A stretch of 64,000 nt of DNA from Aquimarina aggregata (GCF_001632745.1 NZ_LQRT01000046.1:124001-188000); one strand, 5' to 3'. Numbered from the stretch's first letter, positions 43,853 through 53,665 are shown. Made by a program: numbers and translations. The notes: generated by a model not told the origin, from the letters alone.

Positions 43853-45661
43853 TTATTCGACTGCAAAATACTCTTTAATAGAAATAGGTTGATTATCATT
43901 TGTAAATCCCTCGATAGAAATTTCATATTGCCCGGCAACATCTGATGTAAAAAAATTTATATCATATTTAGGATTATTTAGTACTACATTTGGTCGCCAC
44001 AGCAATTGATTTCTGTAATCCGGGATACGAGAATACTCTTCTTGACTATCATAACGCTGATTAAAGTATTTTTTTTCGGTTTTTAAATCGGCTAACTGTA
44101 TTGGTGCTAGGTTTACTTTTTCTTTAGAGGTTTTTAAAAAAGTTTCATCTATATTTTTTATAATAACTACCCCATCAAAAACTTTCGCTCCTACATAATA
44201 TTTATCTCTAATAAAACTAATACTCTTTACATTACGCGCATCATACTCTATAACTTTATCTTGTTCTTGAATAAATATACCATCGACTATTAACAATGGA
44301 GGCATTTGTTTTGCACCTATTTCAGGATAATTCCCTCGGACTCCAAACACTCGATTACCATTTGCATCTTTCTTAATCCAAACACCTTCTACAACTTCAA
44401 TTATGGTTTCTTTTACTGTGTTAAACCTTGTATAATCGTCCAAATTATACGTAATGATGTTTTCGCCATAAAAAGAATTCATATTAAATGCTTCTTGTAT
44501 TGTATCAGGTTTTACCCCATAGAAACTGTTTTCTATTTGATTATGCACACTACGTTTTTCTATTTGATTTTTATACGAAGTAGTGATTTTAAATTGATAA
44601 AAATCATTGGTAAAATTCTTTATTTCCGGAAATTCATCAAGTTTGATAACATATTTTCCTTTGTTTTCTCCTAATACTTGAATACGTACTTCATTTTTAT
44701 TATTTCGGTCATGTAAATTAAATACAAATCTTCCTTTTTCATCTGTTGTCACTATTTTTAAGTCACTTACTTCTCCGGCAATAGATACACCAACATTTTG
44801 CAATGCAATTGGTAAAGATGAATCTGAAGTCAAGATTCTTCCGTACATGAGCTCTCCTCGCATTTCTGGTAAGAAAACTAAGGTACCTGGCGAGATATTC
44901 TTTTTTTCTAAAGAACCGTCTATACTCGCTTTAGAAAAACCAATTGTATTTTGCGGTATTGATTTTATAAAAGTATCTTTTCTTCTAATTGAAATGGAAA
45001 CATTAGCTTTATTATTCTGAAACGCATTACACTCTAGCGTAAGTTTTACAGGAGCTCTTCTAGTATAAGTAGTACGATCTAGAGTTACCCCTAATTTTAA
45101 TTCATTTATCTTTTTAGTGCTCGAAAAATTAGTATTTACTAATGATTGTTTTGAAGGAACTAATAGAGAATCGTTTTCTACCAATACCTTACTTTGATTA
45201 CCTTGATAAGGATTAAGAATGCTTATATCTTCATTAAAATACCCAGAATTTTCATTTAACATCCATTGCGTATATCCCACTAGTTTATAATTACCAGATG
45301 GAATAGCTACAGGTACAAAAAAATCCCCTTGTCCTCTACCTTTTACTAATTTGATTTTATGCTGAAAAACAGATTCGTTATTTTCATTAATCAAACTTAC
45401 ATAAGCTACTGTACTTATAGTACTTAGTTGATTATTTTGGGTATTAAAACAGTATAAGCTGTAATAAAGGTATTCTCCCGCAAAAATCAAGGAACTGTTA
45501 TAATGTATAAATACTTTCTCTTGAGGAATCAGTTTATAGCCTTCGATCTCTTTGTCCGTCTTTAGTGCTGTTTTACGTTGCGCATGCAAACTTGAAACTA
45601 AAATAAAGATGATATATAAAAGTGATTTTATCTTCACAAGAATATTTTTAATATTAAACAT
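43853..45661 (-). CDS. Secreted protein with TonB-plug-like domain, fourth gene of TonB/DUF4249 operon
   Basis: A 602-residue exported protein (signal peptide ends at about residue 27, SLHAQ). The first part (PQEKVFIHYNSSLIFAGEYLYYSLYCFN) resembles the MG2-like start of a flavobacterial family often found with TonB receptors. A carboxypeptidase-regulatory-like beta-sandwich follows, then near the end a plug-like piece (PPLLIVDGIFI, VKSISFIRDKYYVGAKVFDGVVIIKN marked by its end VFDGVVIIKN). It lacks a barrel. It may be a surface or periplasmic accessory that docks to the receptor encoded upstream. Last gene in a minus-strand operon (27 bases from the DUF4249 gene). Confidence 0.6.
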   Translation of the reverse strand: MFNIKNILVKIKSLLYIIFILVSSLHAQRKTALKTDKEIEGYKLIPQEKVFIHYNSSLIFAGEYLYYSLYCFNTQNNQLSTISTVAYVSLINENNESVFQHKIKLVKGRGQGDFFVPVAIPSGNYKLVGYTQWMLNENSGYFNEDISILNPYQGNQSKVLVENDSLLVPSKQSLVNTNFSSTKKINELKLGVTLDRTTYTRRAPVKLTLECNAFQNNKANVSISIRRKDTFIKSIPQNTIGFSKASIDGSLEKKNISPGTLVFLPEMRGELMYGRILTSDSSLPIALQNVGVSIAGEVSDLKIVTTDEKGRFVFNLHDRNNKNEVRIQVLGENKGKYVIKLDEFPEIKNFTNDFYQFKITTSYKNQIEKRSVHNQIENSFYGVKPDTIQEAFNMNSFYGENIITYNLDDYTRFNTVKETIIEVVEGVWIKKDANGNRVFGVRGNYPEIGAKQMPPLLIVDGIFIQEQDKVIEYDARNVKSISFIRDKYYVGAKVFDGVVIIKNIDETFLKTSKEKVNLAPIQLADLKTEKKYFNQRYDSQEEYSRIPDYRNQLLWRPNVVLNNPKYDINFFTSDVAGQYEISIEGFTNDNQPISIKEYFAVE

Positions 45662-45688
45662 TAGTAAATTTTTATAGAGATCTAATAC

Positions 45689-46915
45689 TTACTCTATCCA
45701 AAAATCTGGTGCCACTCCTCTACCAAAAACACTACAATCCCCACATGATCTTGGCACAAAAACAAAATCTCCTGACATAGGTGGATCTTCTTTAAAAAAT
45801 TTAAAGCCACCTGATCGTATAAAATCAGTTGCTATCCTTCTTCTAAATGCCTCTGCCGTTTCAAAATCTTCTTGTTCTGGAGCTACAAAAGCACAATTAA
45901 GTGTAAATCTTGGTAAATCTCCAATTACCTCATCGCGATTAAAAAATATACGTTTTTCAGAAACTGACGAAACATCAAAAAAGCCTAAGACTTTTTCGTC
46001 TGGGTTTTCATTGGAAACTATATTACTACTTATAAAACCAGGTTGAATTTGAGAAAATATACTTTCTGAATCTGAAAAACTATCAAGTGTCTCATAAAAC
46101 CCATTGGCATCTCTGGATTGCACATACTGTCTAATAAATATACTATATCTGTCTGCTACACGTATATCATCTGATTTTATAAAATGCACTAAAAAACCAT
46201 CTAATCTATCTTCACTTAAAGCAGTTGTATTTGTAGTAATTATAGTATTTGATTTACCACCGTTATAACACTGACGTTCACTACTAGGTCTATCTACCCT
46301 GCTAAATATAGTTTCTCCTGCTTCAACAGTAGATACCAAATCTTGTCCAACCCAAAAAGGTGCAGAAATCCTATAAGTTTCTTCAAATTCATATCTATAA
46401 TATTTCGAGTTACCGCTTGGATCAAAAGCATCGATTAAAATACCTACACCTCCTACTCCATCACTATTAAACATTTTTACAGGTCGAACATCATCAATTG
46501 CCGTCTCCTGAGGTAAAAACAGTTCCTCTGTTGTGTATGATTTACCTTCTAAGGTTTCAATAGATAATCGATATCCCTTATTGGGTAATGCTTTAAATTC
46601 TTGAGCAGAACGATATACTCCCGGAGATGGTTCTTCAAAGATGTATTCTACTGTAGAATCTTCTATTATTTTTATAGTAGCGCCTTGTTCAGCCTGCGCT
46701 TTATCTTCTTCGAACTTAAAGGTTCTTGATAATAATATTTGCTGAAATTTCATTTCATTAGTAATTGTAGTATTAATTACTAGTATACTCTCAAAATCCT
46801 GACTTTCTACCTCAAATGTTTCTACACAACGAGATGAAATCATGCCTATGAAAACTAAAGCTAATACTTTGGTTAACTTCCTATATCTTTCTATTTTTTT
46901 AATACATCTCATCAT
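45689..46915 (-). CDS. DUF4249-type lipoprotein
   Basis: A 408-residue protein with a lipobox-like end to its signal (FIGMISSRC; the Cys is preceded by an unusual Arg). The start of the mature part, ILVINTTITNEMKFQQILLSRTFKFEED, and the late CSVFGRG pattern match the DUF4249 family, which is found almost only beside TonB-dependent receptors. The start codon directly follows the receptor stop (no gap), so the two are translated together. Its probable role is a surface lid or binder for the receptor; the substrate is unknown. Confidence 0.8.
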   Translation of the reverse strand: MMRCIKKIERYRKLTKVLALVFIGMISSRCVETFEVESQDFESILVINTTITNEMKFQQILLSRTFKFEEDKAQAEQGATIKIIEDSTVEYIFEEPSPGVYRSAQEFKALPNKGYRLSIETLEGKSYTTEELFLPQETAIDDVRPVKMFNSDGVGGVGILIDAFDPSGNSKYYRYEFEETYRISAPFWVGQDLVSTVEAGETIFSRVDRPSSERQCYNGGKSNTIITTNTTALSEDRLDGFLVHFIKSDDIRVADRYSIFIRQYVQSRDANGFYETLDSFSDSESIFSQIQPGFISSNIVSNENPDEKVLGFFDVSSVSEKRIFFNRDEVIGDLPRFTLNCAFVAPEQEDFETAEAFRRRIATDFIRSGGFKFFKEDPPMSGDFVFVPRSCGDCSVFGRGVAPDFWIE

Positions 46916-49684
46916 CTAAAATTTAAAGTTATAGGTAATTGAAGGCACTGGAACAGAAAAAACTGAGCTCTTTAATCCTTTAACCTTTCCGTTTTCGGTA
47001 ACAAAAAACACTGATAGCGGATTATTTCTACCAAGTACATTGTATATTGATATGGTCCAGAAACTATGTGCCAATTTCTTGAGTTTATGAGTTCCTTCAA
47101 TATTAAATCCAATATCTAATCTATAGTAATCCGGTATTCTAAATTTATTACGATCGCTAAATACTGCAAAATCAGATCCATTAAATGTAAACGTCCCTAC
47201 CGGAAAAGTAACAGGCCTCCCTGTTTGATAAACAAAATTAGTTGCTAGGCTAAAACGTTTCGTAAATTTATAATTCATGACTACACTTAGATCATGTGGT
47301 TTATCAAAATTTGAAGGAAAAAAATCTCCGTTATTGACGCGCTCTTCTCTAAAAGGGCTATCCAATTGTACAAAAGAGCGGGAATACGTATATCCTAACC
47401 ATCCATAAAGTTTTCCCTTTTGCTTTTTAAGCAAAAATTCAACACCATACGCTTTTCCCTTTCCTTGTAACACCTCTATTTCTATATCTTCATTAAGTAA
47501 AATTTCGGCCCCTGTTTTGAAATCAAGTGTATTCTTAGATCGTTTATAAAACCCTTCTAAACTCAACTCATACATTCCATTTTTTAAGTTGTTATATATT
47601 CCTAAAGCGTACTGTTGTGAACGTTGTGGTTTTATATTTAGATCAGAAAGTTTCCAGGTATCGATAGGGGAAACTGTTGTATTATTAGATAATGTATGAA
47701 TAAATTGATATGTATTATTATAAGAAGCTTTAATAGAAAGATTATCTCCTATTAAATATCTCCCAGACATTCTAAACTCAGGACCCCCATAAGTTTCGAT
47801 TACTTCGTTTTTATCAAAAGATAAGGTTTCTCGTATAGTTTCTTCATTTCTTGGTACTCCATCTTGAAACACATTTTGTGTTGCTTCGCCTAAGGCATTG
47901 TATACAGAATAGCGAATTCCTGTATCGAAGGTTAAATTTGAAGTTACATCAATCTCTGCAGATAAAAATGCTGCAGATTCTAAGCCTCGTTCTTTATCGA
48001 GGGTTAGTGGAGTAACAATGGATTCATCGCCAGTCGGGGTAATATTACCAGGGTTTAACGTGTATAGCTTACTTGAGACTCCGTAATTAAATTTTAAACC
48101 GTCATTGTATAAATACTTAAACTTAAGTCGTAATGCTGTTTCATCGATACTATAGCCTAACTCAAAATCTCTATTGGTATCACCATCAAAATCAATATTA
48201 AATTTATATTGACTATTTGATACCGCTAATTTTGCCGTATTCTTATCATTAAACCTGTGATCTATTCGAAGTGAGAATGCTCTATTATTATAAATATATA
48301 AAGAATCTGATGTAATACTAAAATCATCTCTACTTAGATACGCCATAGCCTCGAGTTTTGTATTTTCTGTAATTTGATGATTATATTTAGCTATAACATC
48401 ATAAAAAGAAGCCTCACTATTTTTAAGAGATTCTTCATCCAGAGAATTTAATACCCAATTGGCATATGCACCCCTACCTCCTATCATTATTGCCGATTTT
48501 CCTTTAACAATAGGCGCTTCTAACAAAATATTACCTGTTATGGGGCCTATCGAGCCTTCTCCCTTAAATTTATCCACGCTTGCATCCTTGGTGGTTAAAT
48601 CAAAGACAGAAGATAATCTACCTCCATATTCTGCAGGTATATTGTTTTTATAAATACTAACATCTCCCAATGCAAAAGGATTGAGTGCAGAAAAAATACC
48701 AAAAAAATGTTGTGGATTATATACCACCGCATCATCTAATAAAATTAAATTTTGATCCGATTTCCCTCCTCTAACATTATATCCCGATGAGGCTTCTCCT
48801 GTTGTCGTAATCCCTGGTAAGGTGGTAGCCACTTTAAGCACATCACGTTCTCCTAGCGCTAATGGAATATTTTTTGATTCTTCAACATCAATTTTAGTTT
48901 TAGTAATCACTTCTTCAACAGCATTTCTAGCAGATGTTCGCAAGATTACTTCATCTAAATTTTCGATCTTTTCATTTAGTGATACATTATATTGACCATC
49001 ATTATAAAGAATAATTTTCTTTTTAAACTTTTCCATCGCAATGGCATCAACTTCGAAAAGGTTAACCCCAATAGGTAATTCAACTTGATAAAAACCAGCA
49101 ACGTCAGTAATTACCCCTGTATCATTTCCATTTACTATAATATTTCCGTTTGATATAGGTTTACCTGTTTGTACATTTTTAATATATCCTGACAAAACAA
49201 ATTTTTGACTGGTAGCATTGTTACTTGCCTTTCCTATCTTAATGGTTTCTACAGTAGTATTTTTGGTAAACTGTTTAGCATCTACAAATACCGAAGATTT
49301 GTTATTTTTATTTTGTGAATTGACTTCTAAAATGCTATCCTTGGATCGTCCAAAAAAACCATCAGGTACCGCATCATAAATACTATTATTTCTTGTTAGT
49401 ATAACCCTATTTTCTTCAATAAAATGAAAATTTATTACTGTCTCTTTTAAAAGTTCTTCTAAAACAGTAGTAATGGGTATATCTTTAAAATCAACCGAAA
49501 TAGAGTCATATTCTTGAATCCAGGAATCAATAAAATAGAAACGGTAATCCGTTTGCTCCTCTATATGACTTAAAATCGTGCTTAAATCTGAATTCTCTAC
49601 TGAAAGTGTAAGTAATACATCTTTTTGTTGTGCCCATACATGTTGTACACAAATTAAAAAAAGTAGCCCCAAATATTTTTTCAT
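46916..49684 (-). CDS. TonB-dependent outer-membrane receptor with STN domain
   Basis: A 922-residue receptor: signal 1-18, STN domain (about 20-95, LTLSVENSDLSTILSHIEEQ), carboxypeptidase-regulatory-like domain (about 165-245, LSGYIKNVQTGKPISNGNII), plug (about 260-375, SSGYNVRGGKSDQNLILLDD, PAEYGGRLSSVFDL) and a beta-barrel to the C-terminus (SITYNFKF). It is not the SusC type; no SusD lies near. An STN domain implies signalling through a FecR-type protein, but none is encoded nearby, unlike in the locus at 31-40 kb. It is the second gene of a four-gene operon. Confidence 0.92.
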   Translation of the reverse strand: MKKYLGLLFLICVQHVWAQQKDVLLTLSVENSDLSTILSHIEEQTDYRFYFIDSWIQEYDSISVDFKDIPITTVLEELLKETVINFHFIEENRVILTRNNSIYDAVPDGFFGRSKDSILEVNSQNKNNKSSVFVDAKQFTKNTTVETIKIGKASNNATSQKFVLSGYIKNVQTGKPISNGNIIVNGNDTGVITDVAGFYQVELPIGVNLFEVDAIAMEKFKKKIILYNDGQYNVSLNEKIENLDEVILRTSARNAVEEVITKTKIDVEESKNIPLALGERDVLKVATTLPGITTTGEASSGYNVRGGKSDQNLILLDDAVVYNPQHFFGIFSALNPFALGDVSIYKNNIPAEYGGRLSSVFDLTTKDASVDKFKGEGSIGPITGNILLEAPIVKGKSAIMIGGRGAYANWVLNSLDEESLKNSEASFYDVIAKYNHQITENTKLEAMAYLSRDDFSITSDSLYIYNNRAFSLRIDHRFNDKNTAKLAVSNSQYKFNIDFDGDTNRDFELGYSIDETALRLKFKYLYNDGLKFNYGVSSKLYTLNPGNITPTGDESIVTPLTLDKERGLESAAFLSAEIDVTSNLTFDTGIRYSVYNALGEATQNVFQDGVPRNEETIRETLSFDKNEVIETYGGPEFRMSGRYLIGDNLSIKASYNNTYQFIHTLSNNTTVSPIDTWKLSDLNIKPQRSQQYALGIYNNLKNGMYELSLEGFYKRSKNTLDFKTGAEILLNEDIEIEVLQGKGKAYGVEFLLKKQKGKLYGWLGYTYSRSFVQLDSPFREERVNNGDFFPSNFDKPHDLSVVMNYKFTKRFSLATNFVYQTGRPVTFPVGTFTFNGSDFAVFSDRNKFRIPDYYRLDIGFNIEGTHKLKKLAHSFWTISIYNVLGRNNPLSVFFVTENGKVKGLKSSVFSVPVPSITYNFKF

Positions 49685-49688
49685 AGGT

Positions 49689-50462
49689 TTACAACTGGTT
49701 TTTTGATTCTATTGGTTGAATAATTTTTTCAAATAACCTTTGCATGAATCTATCGGGTTGGGATTTTCTTAACCTCTTATTCTTTACATAAAATTGTTTG
49801 ATTTCTTTTTTTACAATAGGATATATATTGAACAAATCATACTTAGATGAAATAACTTCGGATTTGCCTTTTGACAACAATATGTACTTATTTACACTTA
49901 CAAATTCATAGTACAGTTTATTTCCACCTACATTTTCAATTCTTTCTTTTTTCTTCTTTCGATGACTTTTAATAAGTGAAAATGATGGGTTTTCTAACAA
50001 AACTTCAAAAAATTTACTCTGAGGTATATCTTTATAAATGTCTTTATCTATTCTAATGAATCTAGAACCATCAATTGTAAATTCTTGTATATTATGATGA
50101 ACCAACTGTAAAACCGAAACCATAGCTCCCGGTTTCAATGTTATTAGAAGGTGATCAGAATTTAGATTGTATTTCATCCCTACATCATAATAGGTCTGTC
50201 CGCTGTAAGTTACTGATCCCTTGTACACTTTATCTAAATGAAAAAATGGATGTTTGTTTTCATATATTTTATTTATGTATGAATCTATATATTGCCGACC
50301 ATTATATAATCCTGTATGTTCTTGACCAATAACAGTATCAAACCAATTATAATACGCGCTTTCTTCTTTTAATTGAGCAAAAAAGATAAAAGGTAGCATA
50401 AAAAAAACACTAAAACTTTTTATATTATTTATACCATACATAGTAGCCCCTTTTAACATCAA
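49689..50462 (-). CDS. Small secreted protein of the TonB/DUF4249 operon
   Basis: A 257-residue protein that I do not recognise with confidence. A start at 50441 would open directly into the export signal (MYGINNIKSFSVFFMLPFIFFAQ), so the true N-terminus may be seven residues shorter. The mature part is basic, has repeated aromatic strands (KVYKGSVTYSGQTYYDVGMKYNLNSD, marked by VTYSGQTYYDVG), and no catalytic motif. It starts the operon, 4 bases before the TonB receptor, which it probably serves. It may be a barrel- or membrane-associated protein of a kind often seen before such receptors. Confidence 0.55.
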   Translation of the reverse strand: MMLKGATMYGINNIKSFSVFFMLPFIFFAQLKEESAYYNWFDTVIGQEHTGLYNGRQYIDSYINKIYENKHPFFHLDKVYKGSVTYSGQTYYDVGMKYNLNSDHLLITLKPGAMVSVLQLVHHNIQEFTIDGSRFIRIDKDIYKDIPQSKFFEVLLENPSFSLIKSHRKKKKERIENVGGNKLYYEFVSVNKYILLSKGKSEVISSKYDLFNIYPIVKKEIKQFYVKNKRLRKSQPDRFMQRLFEKIIQPIESKNQL

Positions 50463-50568
50463 TCACTGCTTTAATAAGCGTAATTTTAACATTTATTAAG
50501 TAAATTTAGCAGAAAAATTCGATAATAAAAGTATTATCTATTATTTAATATAAGTAGCTCAAAATTTG

Positions 50569-50591
50569 CTATAACGTTTTCGTGTTGATAA
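50569..50591 (+). promoter_or_regulatory. Conserved 23-base element, copy 2
   Basis: CTATAACG leads into the same 19-base core, AACGTTTTCGTGTTGATAA (50573-50591), as at 26125-26147; one base differs out of 23. It points toward the M28 peptidase gene and ends 118 bases before its ATG. It lies 53 bases before the -7 element at 50645, a place where an activator could bind. Part of it, TTATCAACA in reverse, resembles a DnaA box. Confidence 0.6.
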
Positions 50592-50644
50592 GTTTACTGC
50601 TTGATTTTCAAAAATCTTCAAATTTTAAGTCACAAACCTTCTTA

Positions 50645-50652
50645 TAAATTTG
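50645..50652 (+). promoter_or_regulatory. -7 promoter element of the M28 peptidase gene
   Basis: TAAATTTG matches TAnnTTTG exactly. It would give a leader of about 50 bases and so lies inside the longer open frame that starts at the TTG 50601. This argues that the gene truly begins at ATG 50709. Confidence 0.45.
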
Positions 50653-50708
50653 TTAACACTTCTTTTTCTTTAACACTTTTATTTAAATTGGCGATAAAAA
50701 TTATTAAA

Positions 50709-52046
50709 ATGAAAATATTTCTTACCGCTACGTTACTTTTATTATCAAATCTCTTATTAGCGCAAACCGATCAAAAAATTTATGATATTATCCATTCCAT
50801 CTCTGCAGAACGTCTGGAAAATGATGTAAAAACTTTAGCTGGTTTTGGTACTCGTCATACATTAAGTGATACCGTTTCGCAAACAAGGGGTATTGGAGCC
50901 GCTCGTCGTTGGATTAAATCAGAATTCGAAAATATTTCAAAAGACTGTAAAAATTGTCTTGAAGTCTTTTATCAAAAAGATCTCGTTAAAAAAGGGGCCA
51001 ATCAGCGTATTGTAAAAGATGTTTGGGTAGTCAATGTTGTCGCTATTCAAAGAGGTACAAAATACCCTAATCGTTTTATTATCATGAGTGGCGATATAGA
51101 CTCTAGAGTAACCGATCCTACAGACTATACTTCAGATTCACCAGGAGCTAATGACAATGCAAGTGGTATGGCTGGTACCATAGAAGCTGCTCGTGTACTT
51201 TCTAAATATTCCTTTGAAAGTAGTATTATTTATGTTGGATTGTCTGGAGAAGAACAAGGTCTTTTTGGAGGACAAGGTTTAGCCAAATACGCAACAGATA
51301 AAGGTTGGGAGATTATGGGAGTTATGAATAACGATATGATTGGAAATATAAAAGGTGTTGATGGTATAATTGATAATAGAACTTTTAGAATATTTTCTGA
51401 ACCTGTTCCTCCTACTGAAACAGAACAACAAAGAAGAGCAAGACGTTTTTACGGTGGTGAAGTTGATGGTATTTCGCGTCAGTTAGCAAGATATATTCAC
51501 AAAACCGTTAAAACATATATGCCAGAGATGAACCCTAAAATGATTTATAGGCTTGATCGTTTTGGACGTGGAGGGCATCATAGACCATTTAATGATGAAG
51601 GTTTTGCAGGGATTAGAATTATGGAAGCTCATGAAAATTATACGCAACAACATCAAGATATCAGAGAGGAAAATGGAATTAAATATGGAGATGTTGTCGA
51701 ACATGTAAATTTTGAATATACCGCCAAATTAACAGCTGTAAATGCTATAAATCTAGCGAGTATCGCATCAGCTCCTCCTGCTCCTCAAGAATTAGAAATT
51801 GGAGGGATTGTAGAAGCCGCTGCAAAATTTAAATGGAAAAAAGCTACTGGGACAAATGTAAAAGGATACAAAATCTACTGGAGAGATACTACATCTCCTA
51901 CCTGGGATCATAGCAGATTTGTAGGAGATATAGATAATTTTGTTCTTGATGGTATTGTAGTAGATAATTTTTTCTTTGGAATTGCTACTGTTGGAAAAAA
52001 CGGATTTGAAAGCCCTGTGGTTTTTCCTTCAAAAATCTTTAGATAA
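50709..52046 (+). CDS. Exported M28-family peptidase with one unusual zinc site
   Basis: A 445-residue exported protein. I take ATG 50709 because it opens a clean signal peptide (MKIFLTATLLLLSNLLLAQ); the upstream frame contains a promoter-like site. The M28 metal motifs are GANDNASGMA (Asp ligand), SGEEQGLFGG (Glu-Glu, catalytic and ligand), NNDMIGN (Asp), and GGHHRPFNDEGFAGIR (His). The first metal motif, normally AHYDS or GHLDS, reads GDIDS, so the His ligand is replaced by Asp. A beta-sandwich resembling fibronectin type III ends the protein (PAPQELEI to VFPSKIFR). It is an aminopeptidase-like protein of the cell envelope or outside; activity needs testing. Confidence 0.8.
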   Translation: MKIFLTATLLLLSNLLLAQTDQKIYDIIHSISAERLENDVKTLAGFGTRHTLSDTVSQTRGIGAARRWIKSEFENISKDCKNCLEVFYQKDLVKKGANQRIVKDVWVVNVVAIQRGTKYPNRFIIMSGDIDSRVTDPTDYTSDSPGANDNASGMAGTIEAARVLSKYSFESSIIYVGLSGEEQGLFGGQGLAKYATDKGWEIMGVMNNDMIGNIKGVDGIIDNRTFRIFSEPVPPTETEQQRRARRFYGGEVDGISRQLARYIHKTVKTYMPEMNPKMIYRLDRFGRGGHHRPFNDEGFAGIRIMEAHENYTQQHQDIREENGIKYGDVVEHVNFEYTAKLTAVNAINLASIASAPPAPQELEIGGIVEAAAKFKWKKATGTNVKGYKIYWRDTTSPTWDHSRFVGDIDNFVLDGIVVDNFFFGIATVGKNGFESPVVFPSKIFR

Positions 52047-52081
52047 ACTTTACCATTATATAACCAAATTAATACTACGTT

Positions 52082-53011
52082 ATGAACTTTCTTAAAATAA
52101 TTGTATTAGCATTTCTAATTGTACTCACCTCATGCAAACAAAAGTCAGGAGGTAACGGTAATTCAAAAGAAATTGCTGAAAAATCAATCATAAAAGAAAG
52201 TGAGATCATCATGTATAAAGACTTCGAATCCAAATACGTAATTCCTCGTAATGTCGAAGTCTTTTTACCTGAAGGTTATGATAAAAATTCATCAAAAAAA
52301 TACAAAGTTTTGTATATGCATGATGGGCAGAATGTTTTTAATCCTAAAACATCCTATACTGGTATTGATTGGGGTGTAGATGAAGCTATTGACAGTCTTG
52401 TAAAACTAGGAGTAATTAAAAATACAATTGTTGTTGCTCCTTGGAATACAGTAAAAAAACGTTTTTCTGAATACATGCCAAAAGCACCTGCCGCGATAAG
52501 TGAAACTCCAGAAGCAAAAACTTCATTAAAAGAAAATACTGGATTCGACGCTTTGTATTCTGATGACTATTTAAAATTTCTGGTAGAGGAACTTAAACCA
52601 TTTATAGATAAAACATATAATGTATCTTTAAAAACCGAAGACACTTCTATTATGGGATCATCTATGGGTGGATTAATTTCATTGTATGCCATTTGTAAGT
52701 ATCCTAAAATATTTGGTGCTGCTGGTTGCGTATCTACGCATTGGCCTGTTCCTGTATTAGGAGATGCATATATCCAAACATTGCCCAAAACATTACCGGA
52801 TCCAAATACCCATAAAATATACTTTGATTTTGGTACCGAGCAACTAGATGCACAATATGAACCTTATCAAAAACAAGTGGATTCGATTATGATCACTAAA
52901 GGATACACCAAAGATTTAAATTGGGTAACCTTAAAATTTGATGGCGCAGGGCATAATGAGAAAAGTTGGAATAACAGGGCTCATATTCCTCTAGAGTTTT
53001 TATTAAAGTAG
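52082..53011 (+). CDS. Esterase-family alpha/beta-hydrolase lipoprotein
   Basis: A 309-residue lipoprotein (signal MNFLKIIVLAFLIVLTSC, lipobox LTSC). The body is an esterase-D/Fes-like alpha/beta-hydrolase: YKVLYMHDGQNVFNPKTSYTG early, the nucleophile elbow GSSMGGLISLY (Ser), and AGHNEKSW (His) near the end. Members release acyl or feruloyl groups from sugars or hydrolyse siderophore esters; the exact substrate is not evident. It starts 35 bases after the M28 peptidase gene and may be co-transcribed with it. Confidence 0.85.
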   Translation: MNFLKIIVLAFLIVLTSCKQKSGGNGNSKEIAEKSIIKESEIIMYKDFESKYVIPRNVEVFLPEGYDKNSSKKYKVLYMHDGQNVFNPKTSYTGIDWGVDEAIDSLVKLGVIKNTIVVAPWNTVKKRFSEYMPKAPAAISETPEAKTSLKENTGFDALYSDDYLKFLVEELKPFIDKTYNVSLKTEDTSIMGSSMGGLISLYAICKYPKIFGAAGCVSTHWPVPVLGDAYIQTLPKTLPDPNTHKIYFDFGTEQLDAQYEPYQKQVDSIMITKGYTKDLNWVTLKFDGAGHNEKSWNNRAHIPLEFLLK

Positions 53012-53029
53012 TGATTTGTAGGTTACCAT

Positions 53030-53665
53030 TTAACTATTTGTTCTCTTCACCAAAGAAAGCATCAAACCACTAAAAATAAGTAATATGCCTATAATTTTGT
53101 TCTGAGCATGTACTTTATCTCTGTCTTCGAGATATGATTTTAATTTTGAAGCAAATTTAACATACATTAATAAGCAGATACCATCTATCATTAAATATGT
53201 AACACCTAGAAGTAATACTTGTGGTAAAAATGCTAAATGTTGATCTATAAACAATGGGAAAAGTGCAGCAAAAAAAACAATAGCCTTTGGATTTGAAGCT
53301 GACATAAAAAAACCCTCACTATACAATTTTAAAAAGCTTTTTTTTGTATTATTACTTCTGAAATCTCCTGTTTTGGGATTACTTAGAATTTTAGTCACTC
53401 CCATATATATTAAATAGGCAACACCTATCCATTTAATGATTCCAAAAATTTCCCCAGAAGTAATTACTATAGATGCTAGGCCTAATGATGACAATAATAT
53501 CTGTATTGCATTAGCCGATAAATCTCCTAAAATTGTTCCTACAGTCTTTTTTGCTCCGTGATTCATGCTATTTGCAGATGCTAATAAAACACTAGGTCCT
53601 GGAGTTACACCTATTATCAAAACTGTTCCTATAAAAGAAATCCATAATGTTGTATTCATATCCAA
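53030..53665 (-). CDS. LysE-family amino-acid exporter
   Basis: A 211-residue inner-membrane protein with about six hydrophobic helices. The N-terminal pattern GVTPGPSVLLASANSMNHGAKK and the repeat of small residues (GTILGDLSANAIQILLSSLGL, marked by ILGDLSANAIQ) are the LysE/RhtB signature. It exports amino acids or related compounds. It is convergent with the esterase gene, 18 bases apart. Confidence 0.93.
   Translation of the reverse strand: MDMNTTLWISFIGTVLIIGVTPGPSVLLASANSMNHGAKKTVGTILGDLSANAIQILLSSLGLASIVITSGEIFGIIKWIGVAYLIYMGVTKILSNPKTGDFRSNNTKKSFLKLYSEGFFMSASNPKAIVFFAALFPLFIDQHLAFLPQVLLLGVTYLMIDGICLLMYVKFASKLKSYLEDRDKVHAQNKIIGILLIFSGLMLSLVKRTNS

Noticed and set aside
50469..50488. AATAAGCGTAATTT also occurs before susC at 33168
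   Set aside because: Only 14 bases, opposite orientation relative to the genes, AT-rich; not enough to claim a shared site.
50601..50708. TTG at 50601 as start of the M28 gene
   Set aside because: It would place 36 residues before a clean signal peptide and cover a promoter-like TAAATTTG.
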